In this document: in pieces, positions 52,756 to 62,300 of the stretch
How the letters are laid out: every line of letters begins with the position of its first letter
Numbering within the stretch: position 1 is the stretch's first letter
DNA from: Longitalea arenae
Lineage (GTDB): Bacteria; Bacteroidota; Bacteroidia; Chitinophagales; Chitinophagaceae
Length of the DNA stretch: 64,000 nucleotides
NCBI RefSeq assembly: GCF_016924755.1
Contig: NZ_JAFFJX010000005.1
Location: 62,001 to 126,000 of the forward strand
Direction of reading: 5' to 3'
Program-made: the position numbers and the translations under genes
The notes under the pieces: generated by a model
The model's database searches: none
What the model was told of the DNA's origin: nothing
Seen by the model: the letters and a program-made list of their open reading frames with translations, nothing else

Positions 52756-55518
52756 ATGATGAACGGACGCAAAAATAATTTAAAAGATGGTTCGGCCCTT
52801 GTTTTATCTGTATGGCTTTTGCTATTAACGTCTGATATCTGGGCGAATTATTTTTTCAAACCTGATTTTACCAAATCCTTAACCACCATTGTTCAGGATA
52901 CAACAAAACCTGTACGCGCAGTGGATACGGTTCCCGGAAAAAGGGATTCTTTACTCAGGATAACAGATACCATTCCTTCAGATACCATTCCCTCGAAAGA
53001 TACATTAATAAACAAAACAGACACCTTTAATGTTGCCGTTTCCCAGGATTCACTGGATGCACCGGTTGCATATAAAGCGTCTGACAGTATGGTGCTGATG
53101 GTGCCCGATAAGAGGCTCATCCTGTACAGCAAAGCAAATGTTAAATATAAGGATATGGATCTGTCGGCCGACAGTATTGAAATGGATCAGGGGTCGCAGA
53201 TGGTAACGGCCACATTCCGGAGAGATACTGCAGGTAATATGGTGGGCAAACCGGTGATGGTGCAGGCCGATAGTAAAATGTCGTCGGATATTATCAAGTA
53301 TAATTTTAAGAACCAGAAGGGCATCACCGAAAATACCATTACCCAGCAGGGTGAGATGTATGTGCAGGGTGAAAAGGTAAAGAAGATCAATGAAAGGGAT
53401 TTCTTTGCATACCGGTCGCAGTTCACTACCTGTAACCTCGATACGCCGCACTTTGCTTTCCGGGCCAACAAAATGAAAATGGTAAGCCAGAAGCTGGCGA
53501 TCTCGGGGCCCATTCACCCGGAGTTTGAAGGCGTACCTGTTCCCATATATATTCCCTTTGGTTTCTTTCCCTTATCGCAAGGCCGTCATTCCGGTATCCT
53601 GCCCCCGCAGTTCTCTCAAAGTGAACAATTTGGTTTGGGCCTGGAAGGACTGGGCTATTATAAAGTGATCAATGAATATTTTGACGTGACCCTGCGTTCG
53701 AATTTGTATTCATACGGCGGTTATTCGTTGTTCTTAACACCTACCTACCGTAAACGCTACCGGTACAATGGAACCATGAACCTCTCGTACCAATCCTCAA
53801 GGATTTTATCAAGCGGCTCAAAGAATGAGTTCGACAATACCAAGACCTATAGTGTGAACTGGAGCCATTCGGTTGACAGCCGGGCAAGGCCGGGTCAAAC
53901 TTTTTCGGCGAACGTGAATGTGGCTTCTACCCAATACAACCGGCTTATACCAAACAATCCTTCACTCAATTTTTCCAATACACTCACTTCGTCAATAGCC
54001 TACTCCAAAACCTGGGGTACAAAATATAACCTTACTGCCACCGCGAACCATAGCCAGAATAACCTGACGCGCGATATCAACCTGAGTTTGCCGAATATGT
54101 CCTTTACGGTAAACACTTTTTATCCCTTACAGCCGAAGGAATATGCCGGTGAATCGAAATGGTATCATAAACTGGGTATCGGGTTGAACAGTACCCTGGC
54201 CAACCAGGCAAGTTTTAAAGAGGAGAATTTCAGTTTCAGGACTTTGATCGATTCTTCGCAGTGGGGCGCACAGCACTCTGTGCCCATCCAGTTATCGTTG
54301 CCGCAACTGGGGCCTTTACAAATTGCACCGGGCATCAGTTACCAGGAGAAATGGTATCAGCGAAGAATGAAAAGAGAGTGGAACCCTAATACCTATAAAC
54401 TGGATACCGTTGAAATGACGAAAGGATTATACCGGGCCAGCGATGTGTCATTCAGTTTAGGTATTAATACGGCCATTTTCGGGATGTTTGACAAATTTGG
54501 CAAGAACAGTCCGGTAGCAGCCATCCGCCACGTGATCAGGCCAACGGTTTCAGCCAGCTACCGGCCAGACATGGGCGCCAAGCACTACTATAATGTACAG
54601 GTGGATACTGCATTTGGAAAAAATCCGGGAGAAGGGCATTTCCAGCGCTTCTCGTATTTTGAAGGAAGCATTTATGGTCCGCCCTCCGAAGGAACTTTTG
54701 GCGGTATCAGCTTTGGTATCGATAATAATATAGAAGCCAAGGTGCGCTCGAAAAAAGATACTACGAACGGCGGCATTAAAAAGGTAAGGTTAATAGATGG
54801 TTTCGGTTTTACCAGCAGCTATAACTTTATGGCCGACTCCTTCAAGCTGGCGCCATTCAATCTCTATGTGCGCAGCACCCTGTTCGAAAAGATCAATATT
54901 ACTGCCGGCGCTAACCTGGATCCTTACCAGGTAGATGCATTCGGTTACCGGGTCAATAAATACACCTGGCAAGGGGAGAAGTTCTCATTCAGTAAACTGG
55001 GCCGTATTACGAGTGGTAATATTGCCATTTCAACTTCATTCCAGAGCCAGGCAAAGGATAAAAAAGCAGCGCAGCAAAAAGAAGAGGCCCTGCGGGAACA
55101 GGGTATCATGACACCGGAAGAACAGCAGGCGCAATTGATGTATGCAAGGGCGAACCCGGCTGAATTTGCTGATTTCAATGTGCCCTGGTCGCTGAGCTTA
55201 TCTTATTCCATGACCTTCACCCGGCAATTAAGGCCCGATTATACGGGGTGGGAAACAAATACCTATGCCAACCTCAGCTGGAACGGTGATTTCAACCTGA
55301 CGCCCAAATGGAAGTTCGGCATGAACGGGTATTACGATATCAAGACCTCTGCCATACAAACCTTTACCATGTATATTTCCCGGGAGATGCACTGCTGGCA
55401 GTTAAGCATCAATGTAACCCCCGTAGGTTTATATCGTACCTTCAACTTTACGATCAGCCCGAAATCGGGTATCCTGCGCGACCTGCGGTTAAACAGAACC
55501 AGGTACTTCTATCAATAA
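52756..55518 (+). CDS. LptD-like LPS-assembly outer-membrane protein
   Basis: A 920-residue outer-membrane protein of the Bacteroidota LptD type. After a signal-like helix (about residues 14-31) and a Thr/Asp-rich spacer there is an OstA-like periplasmic part (VMVPDKRLILYSKANVKYKDMDLSADSIEMD; KGITENTITQQGEMYVQGEK). Then comes the large barrel (GPIHPEFEGVPVPIYIPFGFFPLSQGRHSGILPP through LRDLRLNRTRYFYQ). It inserts LPS into the outer leaflet together with LptE, whose likely gene is at 3431-4003. It is divergent from the amidase pair and converges on plsC. Confidence 0.92.
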   Translation: MMNGRKNNLKDGSALVLSVWLLLLTSDIWANYFFKPDFTKSLTTIVQDTTKPVRAVDTVPGKRDSLLRITDTIPSDTIPSKDTLINKTDTFNVAVSQDSLDAPVAYKASDSMVLMVPDKRLILYSKANVKYKDMDLSADSIEMDQGSQMVTATFRRDTAGNMVGKPVMVQADSKMSSDIIKYNFKNQKGITENTITQQGEMYVQGEKVKKINERDFFAYRSQFTTCNLDTPHFAFRANKMKMVSQKLAISGPIHPEFEGVPVPIYIPFGFFPLSQGRHSGILPPQFSQSEQFGLGLEGLGYYKVINEYFDVTLRSNLYSYGGYSLFLTPTYRKRYRYNGTMNLSYQSSRILSSGSKNEFDNTKTYSVNWSHSVDSRARPGQTFSANVNVASTQYNRLIPNNPSLNFSNTLTSSIAYSKTWGTKYNLTATANHSQNNLTRDINLSLPNMSFTVNTFYPLQPKEYAGESKWYHKLGIGLNSTLANQASFKEENFSFRTLIDSSQWGAQHSVPIQLSLPQLGPLQIAPGISYQEKWYQRRMKREWNPNTYKLDTVEMTKGLYRASDVSFSLGINTAIFGMFDKFGKNSPVAAIRHVIRPTVSASYRPDMGAKHYYNVQVDTAFGKNPGEGHFQRFSYFEGSIYGPPSEGTFGGISFGIDNNIEAKVRSKKDTTNGGIKKVRLIDGFGFTSSYNFMADSFKLAPFNLYVRSTLFEKINITAGANLDPYQVDAFGYRVNKYTWQGEKFSFSKLGRITSGNIAISTSFQSQAKDKKAAQQKEEALREQGIMTPEEQQAQLMYARANPAEFADFNVPWSLSLSYSMTFTRQLRPDYTGWETNTYANLSWNGDFNLTPKWKFGMNGYYDIKTSAIQTFTMYISREMHCWQLSINVTPVGLYRTFNFTISPKSGILRDLRLNRTRYFYQ

Positions 55519-55608
55519 GATTTCTGATTTCGAGATTTAGAGATTTTTATATGTTCAGCCCACTAATTAAATCTCAAAATCCCGGAATCGTAAATCTCGA
55601 ATCATTTA
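55519..55608. repeat. Inverted heptamer words (GATTT/AAATC) between lptD and plsC
   Basis: GATTTCTGATTTCGAGATTT words face AAATCTC words. TCGAGATTT near 55530 and AAATCTCGA near 55592 are perfect reverse complements. In this convergent gap the pair could act as a two-way transcript end. Confidence 0.7.
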
Positions 55609-56345
55609 GCATTATTGGTATAATGATCATACATTATTTGATACACTCTCTCTTTAAGCGTCTGCGTGGTGTCTCCTTGTTGAACCACAACTGGCGGCAG
55701 GAAATGCATTTCCATCTTATGCGGCAGCAGGAAGAAAGGTTTGCTGGCGGGTAATACTTTCCGGGTATTGAATATTAAGCTGGGAATAATGGCTTTGCCG
55801 CTGTCGAGCGCGAGGCGAAAAGCGCCATCGTGAAAAGACTTCAGCGGCTGATCGGTAAGGTTACGGGTGCCTTCAGGATACAGGCACATATGCAAACCCA
55901 TATCCAGCACCTTGCGCATCTTCATATAACTTTCCTTGCGGCTCGCTTCGCTTTTTCGGTCTACCAGTACCGACCCGGTTGAATAGATCATCCCAAAGAT
56001 GGGGATCTTCGCCATTTCAATTTTGGCAATGGTTTTATTCCCACCCGGAATAGCGGGATAGGAGATAGGTACGTCCATGAAGGAGTTATGGTTGCTGACG
56101 ACAATATAAGTTTCACCGGGGACAAAATGGTTTCGTCCGCGTACTTTTAGCGGACAACCGATCAATGGCAGATAAATGCCCATCCATATGCGGGAAATAG
56201 CGGCAAAGCGCCGGGTCTTTTTGGGATCGCTGAACGGGTAGCTGAAAATAAGAAAGGGGATCAGCACTATTAATAAGGTAACCACAAATACCAGGGCCGC
56301 CCAGGCCGCACAAATTCTGCCTACTATTTCTTTGATGATTTTCAT
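55602..56345 (-). CDS. 1-acyl-sn-glycerol-3-phosphate acyltransferase (PlsC-like)
   Basis: A 247-residue membrane acyltransferase that makes phosphatidic acid from lysophosphatidic acid. From the ATG at 56345 there is a membrane segment (about residues 12-36), the catalytic HX4D motif in SNHNSFMD, the block NKTIAKIEMAKIPIFGMI, VDRKSEASRKES, and the glycerol-phosphate motif LYPEGTRN. Length fits the family. The frame is open eight codons further, to 56369. It converges on lptD. Substrate preference is unknown, and some family members acylate ornithine or other lipids instead. Confidence 0.92.
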   Translation of the reverse strand: MKIIKEIVGRICAAWAALVFVVTLLIVLIPFLIFSYPFSDPKKTRRFAAISRIWMGIYLPLIGCPLKVRGRNHFVPGETYIVVSNHNSFMDVPISYPAIPGGNKTIAKIEMAKIPIFGMIYSTGSVLVDRKSEASRKESYMKMRKVLDMGLHMCLYPEGTRNLTDQPLKSFHDGAFRLALDSGKAIIPSLIFNTRKVLPASKPFFLLPHKMEMHFLPPVVVQQGDTTQTLKERVYQIMYDHYTNNAK

Positions 56346-56379
56346 TCTAAATATTGCTTCGGTGTTCAAAGCGCAAGTT

Positions 56380-56404
56380 ACAGGTTTCAGGTTACAGGTT
56401 AGAA
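56380..56404. repeat. Heptamer word repeat (GTTACAG)
   Basis: GTTACAG, GTTTCAG, GTTACAG and GTTAGAA follow with a 7-bp period upstream of plsC. The same word in reverse complement occurs in the 5' end of lptE. Confidence 0.75.
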
Positions 56405-56507
56405 GCGGTAAATGACAGCCTTGAGGCTCAACTGAAAGCTGAAAGCCTGGAACACCGCAGAGCGCGGCAAGTGCTGCAACTTTAACCTGAGACTGCCTTC
56501 CATACTT

Positions 56508-57179
56508 TTACAATGCCCAGTTAATTGGATCTATACCGTTTCTAACCAGGTATTCATTGGCTTTTGAAAAATGGCGGCAGCCGAAAAAGCCGGCATGGGC
56601 CGATAGCGGCGAGGGATGTGCCGATTTCAAAACCAGGTGTTTGGTCTCATCGATCAGCACCTGTTTCTCCTGCGCGAATTTTCCCCACAGGATGAAAACT
56701 ACATGCGATTTCAATTCAGAGATCTTTTTAATGACATTATTGGTGAATTCTGCCCAACCGATCTGGGAATGGCTCATCGGTTCGGCAGCGCGTACAGTTA
56801 AGGAAGCATTCAGCAGCATTACGCCCTGTTCGGCCCATTTGGTGAGATTGCCGTGATTGGGAATGGGCACGCCCAGGTCGCACTGCAGTTCTTTAAAGAT
56901 ATTGACGAGAGAAGGAGGGGGCGGCACCCCATCTGCCACGGAGAAACAAAGCCCATGCGCCTGACCGGGCCCGTGATATGGGTCCTGGCCCAGGATCACC
57001 ACTTTTACCTGGTCGAGCGGCGTTGTGTTAAAGGCATTAAAAATTTGAGGGCCCGGCGGGTAAATGGTCTTGCCCGCCATTTTTTCGGTCTTCAAAAAGG
57101 TAACGATATTTTGAAAATAGGATTTCGCAAATTCGGATTTTAACGCTGTCTTCCAGCTTTCCTCAATTTGTACGTCCAT
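56508..57179 (-). CDS. ung: Uracil-DNA glycosylase, family 1
   Basis: A 223-residue base-excision repair enzyme that removes uracil from DNA. The water-activating loop is [22 protein letters not shown] (Asp 66). The uracil-specificity region is [12 protein letters not shown] and the DNA-intercalation loop is [24 protein letters not shown]. Length is that of the bacterial enzyme. It stands alone, with about 160 bases to the divergent sigma-factor gene. Identification is very sure. Confidence 0.97.
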   Translation of the reverse strand: MDVQIEESWKTALKSEFAKSYFQNIVTFLKTEKMAGKTIYPPGPQIFNAFNTTPLDQVKVVILGQDPYHGPGQAHGLCFSVADGVPPPPSLVNIFKELQCDLGVPIPNHGNLTKWAEQGVMLLNASLTVRAAEPMSHSQIGWAEFTNNVIKKISELKSHVVFILWGKFAQEKQVLIDETKHLVLKSAHPSPLSAHAGFFGCRHFSKANEYLVRNGIDPINWAL

Positions 57180-57344
57180 ATTACATTTATTATTTGCGAT
57201 AAAAATAAGGAAAGGGAACTTATTTGATATAGATAATTTACCTGTTATGTAACTGATACAGTTACTATAGGCTAATATTTTTTTTGCAAAGAATATCCAG
57301 GATGCCTTAATATTGTAAGCTTTGTAACCTATTCCTTACTGCTG

Positions 57345-57920
57345 ATGTTGAATAATGACACACAGCTGGAAGCCAGCTGGCTGCAACGATTGCAACAAAA
57401 CGATGAGCAGGCATTGGCTGCCATCATGCGAAAATATTATACCGCCCTGTACAATTATGGGGCACGCTTCACCAACGATGAGGCCCTCATAAAAGATTGT
57501 ATCCAGGAGGTGTTTATCAGTTTGTGGCAAAGAAGGGAAAATGCCACTTCCATCTTATCTTCCCGTTATTATCTGCTGCGTGCTGTAAAGAACAGGGTGC
57601 TGAAATCATTGCATCAGCACAACCTGCACACCGGCTCCATGGAAGGAGAAGACGCCTATGATTTCTTACAGGAGTTTTCTGTAGAAAAGCTCATTATCGA
57701 CCGGCAGATGTCGGAAGAACAGGCAACCATCCTGCGCAAGACCATGGCGCAATTATCGAAACGCCAGCATGAGCTCATCTATCTTAAATTTTATCAGCAG
57801 CTCGATCATGCGCAAATAGCCGGATTAATGAACCTGAGCCGGCAATCGGTCTATAATCTCCTGCACGAAACCATTCAGAAATTACGTAATCTGTGGCAGG
57901 CTGAGATCTTCAACCAGTAA
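57345..57920 (+). CDS. ECF-type RNA polymerase sigma-70 factor
   Basis: A 191-residue sigma factor with region 2 at about residues 25-90 (AIMRKYYTALYNYGARFTNDEALIKDCIQEVFISLWQ) and region 4 at about 130-185 (LSKRQHELIYLKFYQQLDHAQIAGLMNLSRQSVYNLLHETIQKLR). It heads the classic Bacteroidota relay: ECF sigma, FecR anti-sigma, then a SusC with an STN domain. Substrate binding at the receptor would release this sigma to transcribe the uptake genes. A heptamer repeat follows the gene. The regulon presumably includes the SusC/SusD pair downstream, by analogy. Confidence 0.94.
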   Translation: MLNNDTQLEASWLQRLQQNDEQALAAIMRKYYTALYNYGARFTNDEALIKDCIQEVFISLWQRRENATSILSSRYYLLRAVKNRVLKSLHQHNLHTGSMEGEDAYDFLQEFSVEKLIIDRQMSEEQATILRKTMAQLSKRQHELIYLKFYQQLDHAQIAGLMNLSRQSVYNLLHETIQKLRNLWQAEIFNQ

Positions 57921-57988
57921 GCCGCTGCCACTGCCATTTGCCAACTGCTGCTGCCATTTGCCAACTGCGAATTGCCAACTGCCGATCT
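57921..57988. repeat. Heptamer word repeat (TGCCAAC/TGCCATT)
   Basis: TGCCATT, TGCCAAC, TGCTGC, TGCCATT, TGCCAAC, TGCGAAT, TGCCAAC and TGCCGAT follow in order between the sigma and FecR genes. Confidence 0.9.
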
Positions 57989-58075
57989 CCGGGTTGTAAA
58001 CTTTTTTTAAAAATTTATCCGATTTATACAGTAGAATTTGCCGGCAACCGGAACTTATAGGTATAACCGAGCTGT

Positions 58076-59179
58076 ATGAAGGACTTCCGGCTTTATGATA
58101 TAGCAGATTTTGTAATAGATGAAGACTTTATCCGCTGGGTACAGGAACAGCGTGAAGAAGATAACCTGTTCTGGAATACCTGGCTGCAACAACATCCCGA
58201 CAAACACCTGGTAATTGCCACTGCCAGGCGTATCGTCAGTTCTATACAGTTCCAGGAGACCCCTATTAGCGCGCCGGAAGTGGAGCAGGAGATCACGCGC
58301 TTATTACATACGATCAATACCCAGCATCCGCAGGTTACACCGCGTACCGGCAGGCTTATTTCCTTTAAATGGTGGTATGCAGCGGCGGTATTGCTATTGA
58401 GTATAACAGGCCTATGGTACTTTTATTTTCGGAATAGCAGTGCCCAGCCTTTCGCATATGCTTCGATGGTGGCTTCCAAACATCTTATTGAGCATACCAA
58501 TACTTCGGATCAGCCATTGGTATTGAGCCTGCCCGATGGGAGCCGCCTTACCCTTGCATCCAGAAGCCGCGTGAGTTATGCGCATACCTTTGGTTCCGAC
58601 GATACCACCCGCTATGGTGCCAGCCGCGATGTGTATTTGCTGGGCGAGGCTTTTTTTGAAGTGACGAAAAACCCGAACAGGCCATTCCGCGTGTTTGCCA
58701 ATGAAATAGTGACCAAGGTATTGGGCACCAGTTTTACGGTGCGGTCCTTTGAAAAAGACACCACCATCCAGGTTACCGTGCGAACGGGGAAAGTGAGTGT
58801 GTATGCTCAATCGGCAACAGTGGCTTCTGCCAAAATGAGTGAGATCATTTTAACGCCGAACCAGCAACTGTTATATGAAAGAACAGCGCAAAAGTTCCAG
58901 AAGGTTTTACTCAATAATCCCACCCCCATTTTACCACCGGGCGCTGGCCACACCCTGATCTATGATGATGCACCGCTCGATAAGGTCTTCAGCGACCTCA
59001 GTAAAGCGTATGGCATCAATATCGTTTTCGACAGTGAGCTATTGAAAAAATGCACGGTGACCGCCGACCTTACGAATGAGTCGTTCTACCAGCAATTGAA
59101 CCTGATCTGCAGCGCCATTGATGCGCAGTATGAACTGATCGATGGGCAGGTGGTGATTGAATCGAACGGATGCCGCTAA
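58076..59179 (+). CDS. FecR-family anti-sigma regulator
   Basis: A 367-residue inner-membrane protein. The N-terminal ~85 residues are cytoplasmic and would hold the ECF sigma (EDFIRWVQEQREEDNLFWNTWLQQHPD). One membrane helix lies at about 101-120 (WWYAAAVLLLSITGLWYFYF). The periplasmic FecR domain follows (VLSLPDGSRLTLASRSRVSYAH; GEAFFEVTKNPNRPFRVFANEIVTKVLGTSFTVRSF). A C-terminal STN-like/DUF4974 domain ends it (APLDKVFSDLSKAYGINIVFDSELL). It would receive the signal from the STN domain of the SusC encoded next. Confidence 0.95.
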   Translation: MKDFRLYDIADFVIDEDFIRWVQEQREEDNLFWNTWLQQHPDKHLVIATARRIVSSIQFQETPISAPEVEQEITRLLHTINTQHPQVTPRTGRLISFKWWYAAAVLLLSITGLWYFYFRNSSAQPFAYASMVASKHLIEHTNTSDQPLVLSLPDGSRLTLASRSRVSYAHTFGSDDTTRYGASRDVYLLGEAFFEVTKNPNRPFRVFANEIVTKVLGTSFTVRSFEKDTTIQVTVRTGKVSVYAQSATVASAKMSEIILTPNQQLLYERTAQKFQKVLLNNPTPILPPGAGHTLIYDDAPLDKVFSDLSKAYGINIVFDSELLKKCTVTADLTNESFYQQLNLICSAIDAQYELIDGQVVIESNGCR

Positions 59180-59251
59180 GAGAAACCTATATAATTATTA
59201 ATGATTGATAAACCCAGCAATATGATCAAGTTACCACCATAAAAGAACAGG

Positions 59252-59293
59252 CAAAAAAAGAGCCCCGATATTGTTCGCACCAATATCAGGGCT
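59252..59293 (-). terminator. Minus-oriented terminator inside a plus-strand operon
   Basis: AGCCCCGATATTG and CAATATCAGGGCT (59261-59293) form a 13-base stem with one mismatch. The T-tract (seven T) follows it only on the minus strand. All genes here read plus, so it may stop antisense transcription or act as an RNA hairpin between fecR and susC. Confidence 0.75.
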
Positions 59294-59378
59294 GCAGATG
59301 ATTTGTCCTGCGGATCTTACGCAGCGGGACAAATATTGATTAAAACTGATTGCTTTAACCAACTAATAGTACAAAACT

Positions 59379-62300
59379 ATGAAAAAAGTACTCGTTAACC
59401 AGTTAATCTACCGGTTTATGAGAATAGGATTGCTGCCATTACTATTGATCACCGGCTTTGCCGGCATGATGTATGCCCGCCCGGTACACGGGCAGGAAGT
59501 TCTGAATCAGCGAATTAACCTGGTTGCAGACAAAAAGGAAATGAAAACTGTACTCAGTGAGATCAGCCAGCTTGCTGATATAAAATTTGTGTACAGTTCG
59601 CAGCGCATACCGGCCAAACAAAAGATCTCCTTTGTAGCCCGGAACCAGCGCCTGGGTGATGTGCTGAACATTTTATTATCGCCTTTGAATATCCTGTATT
59701 TCGTATCAGGCAACCAGATCGTGCTGATGCGAAAGGGGGAGACCTACAATGTGGCGATGTTCCTGACCGATGATCCGCGCCAGCTTTTAATGGAAGAAGA
59801 AGCACCGGCGAAAACCATCACCGGCAAAGTAGTTAACGAAAACGGCGAACCGCTGAACGGTGTTTCCGTGCTGGTGCGGGGTACCAACAGAGGCACCAGC
59901 ACCAATGAAAAAGGTGTTTTCGTGATCACCGCCGAAGTAGGGGAAACCCTCTCTTTCTCGATGGTGGGCTACCGCGAATATGCGGTGAAAGTAGGCGATG
60001 AAGACAATATCACCATCCGCCTGCAGGCCGAACAAACCAACATGAACGAAGTGATCATTGTGGGTTATGGTACGCAACGCCGGAGTACATTGACCGGCGC
60101 CATTGCTTCCGTGAACAACAAAACGATCAACGAACTGCCGGTGGCCAGCGTAGAGCAGGCGCTGCAGGGACGCGTAGCCGGACTTTCTGTAACCAATAAC
60201 GGAACCCCGGGCACTTCACCACTCGTGCGTATCCGCGGCGTAAGTTCTATTAGTTTTGCTTCTGACCCATTGTATGTGATCGACGGATTTCCCACCGGTA
60301 ATCTCATCCATTTCGACAGCCGCGATATTGAAACGGTAGAAGTATTGAAAGATGCCAGTGCTGCAGCGATCTATGGTTCAAGAGCTACCAATGGCGTCAT
60401 CATCATCACTACCAAAAAAGGAAAGAAAGACAACAAACTGAAAGTACAGCTCGATTCATATATTGGCACCCAAAAGGCATGGAATACCCTTGACCTGCTG
60501 AATACAGAACAATACCTTCGGTATGAAAGAGCCCTGAACGGTGCTGCCAATATCGATCTTCCGCCTCGTTTGGAACCGGCTAATTTCAATCAGCCGATCT
60601 ATAACGGCACTACACAAACCTATGCGCAAACGAATACCGACTGGCAGGATGCTTATTTTAAAAGCGGTATAATTACCCAGCATAACCTGGCTGTAAGCGG
60701 TGGCAATGACCTCTCGCGTTTTTATTCTTCAGCCGGTTATTTCAAACAGGATGGCATTGCGCAGGGCGTGTATTATGAAAGAGGCAATTTCAGGATCAAT
60801 TCGGAGCACAGGATCAGCAAGGTATTCAGCTTTGGGGAGAATCTGTACACTGCTTATTCAAAGCAACGTTATGATGCTACAACCGATAACAGAACGCGAC
60901 TGATGAATGTTATTCGCCAGTTGCCTTACATGCCCGTTTATGATCCTACCACACAAGGCGGTTTCAGAGACGCCGAGAACAGTGTAGATGGCGCCGACCC
61001 CACCAACCCGGTGATGGATGCAATACTACTAGGCAACTCCTATCGTAAGAACCTGAAGATCCTGGGTACTGCCTATGCCGAAGTGAATTTTACGCCCTGG
61101 CTTAAATTCAAATCCACTTTCGGGGTAGATCATGTGGCTCTTAACCAGCATAATTACGATCCCATTTTTAACAGTAAAGGAAGGTCGGCATCACTGGCTA
61201 CGATAGCTGATGTGCGCACCAATTTCACTACATTATTATTTACCGAACAGCTTACGTTCGATAAGACCTTTGGCGACCACCATCTGGCGCTTACTGCCGT
61301 GTACGAACAGCAAACGACAAAGGCGTCTGGTTCACAGCAGGGCGGTAATCAAACTTCCAATGGTATTGAAACGCTGGTGGGTGCTATCAATGCATCGAGC
61401 TTTTCTACCCAAAGCGAAAATGAGCTGATCTCTTATGTAGGCCGCGTGAACTACGAGTTTGCCGGAAAATACCTGCTCAGTGCAGCCATCCGCCGCGATG
61501 GTTTAAGTGTTTGGGCGCCTGGTAATAAATTCGCAAATTTCCCATCGGCCTCTGTAGGCTGGCGGGTGAACCAGGAATCCTTCATGCAGGGTGTAAAGAA
61601 TATCTCTGAACTGAAGATCAGGGCGGGCTATGGCGAAACCGGTTTAAATGGTATTGGCATCTTTGCCGCCTTGCCGAATTCGCAATTGCCCAACGATTAT
61701 CCATGGCAGGCCGTGGTACTCCAGAATGGTGCTTTGTATCCATTCAATAATACCATCCCTACCGGCGGTAACGCTTCTTTTTATAATGCATTGGCTAACC
61801 CCGACCTGGAATGGGAAAAAACAAAACAATTGAATATAGGGGTAGATCTGGGATTGCTGGGTAACCGCATCAGTTTATCGGCCGATTATTATCGCCGGAA
61901 GACAGACAACCTGATGCTGAGCGTGCCAACACCTACTTCTTTCGGATTTGGCGGTGGTGGCGTACTGGCCAATGTAGGCTCTATGGAAAATAACGGCCTG
62001 GACCTGCAACTGACCTATAGCCAGAAGCAGCGCGAATTTAAATGGGATATCACCGGTAATATCAGTTTCATCAGTAACAAAGTGATCCATCTGAATACAC
62101 CCAATGCTACTATCGATCAGGGTGGCGACCAGGATTTTGGCGGCGGGGCGCCCATAACCAGAACCATGGCGGGCCAACCGATCCAGTCTTACCTGGGTTA
62201 TATAGTGGAAGGCATTTTCCAGACACAGGCAGAAGTAGATGCCAGTCCTTTCCAAACTACGGGTACCCGGCCTGGTGACCTGCGGTTCAAAGATATCAGC

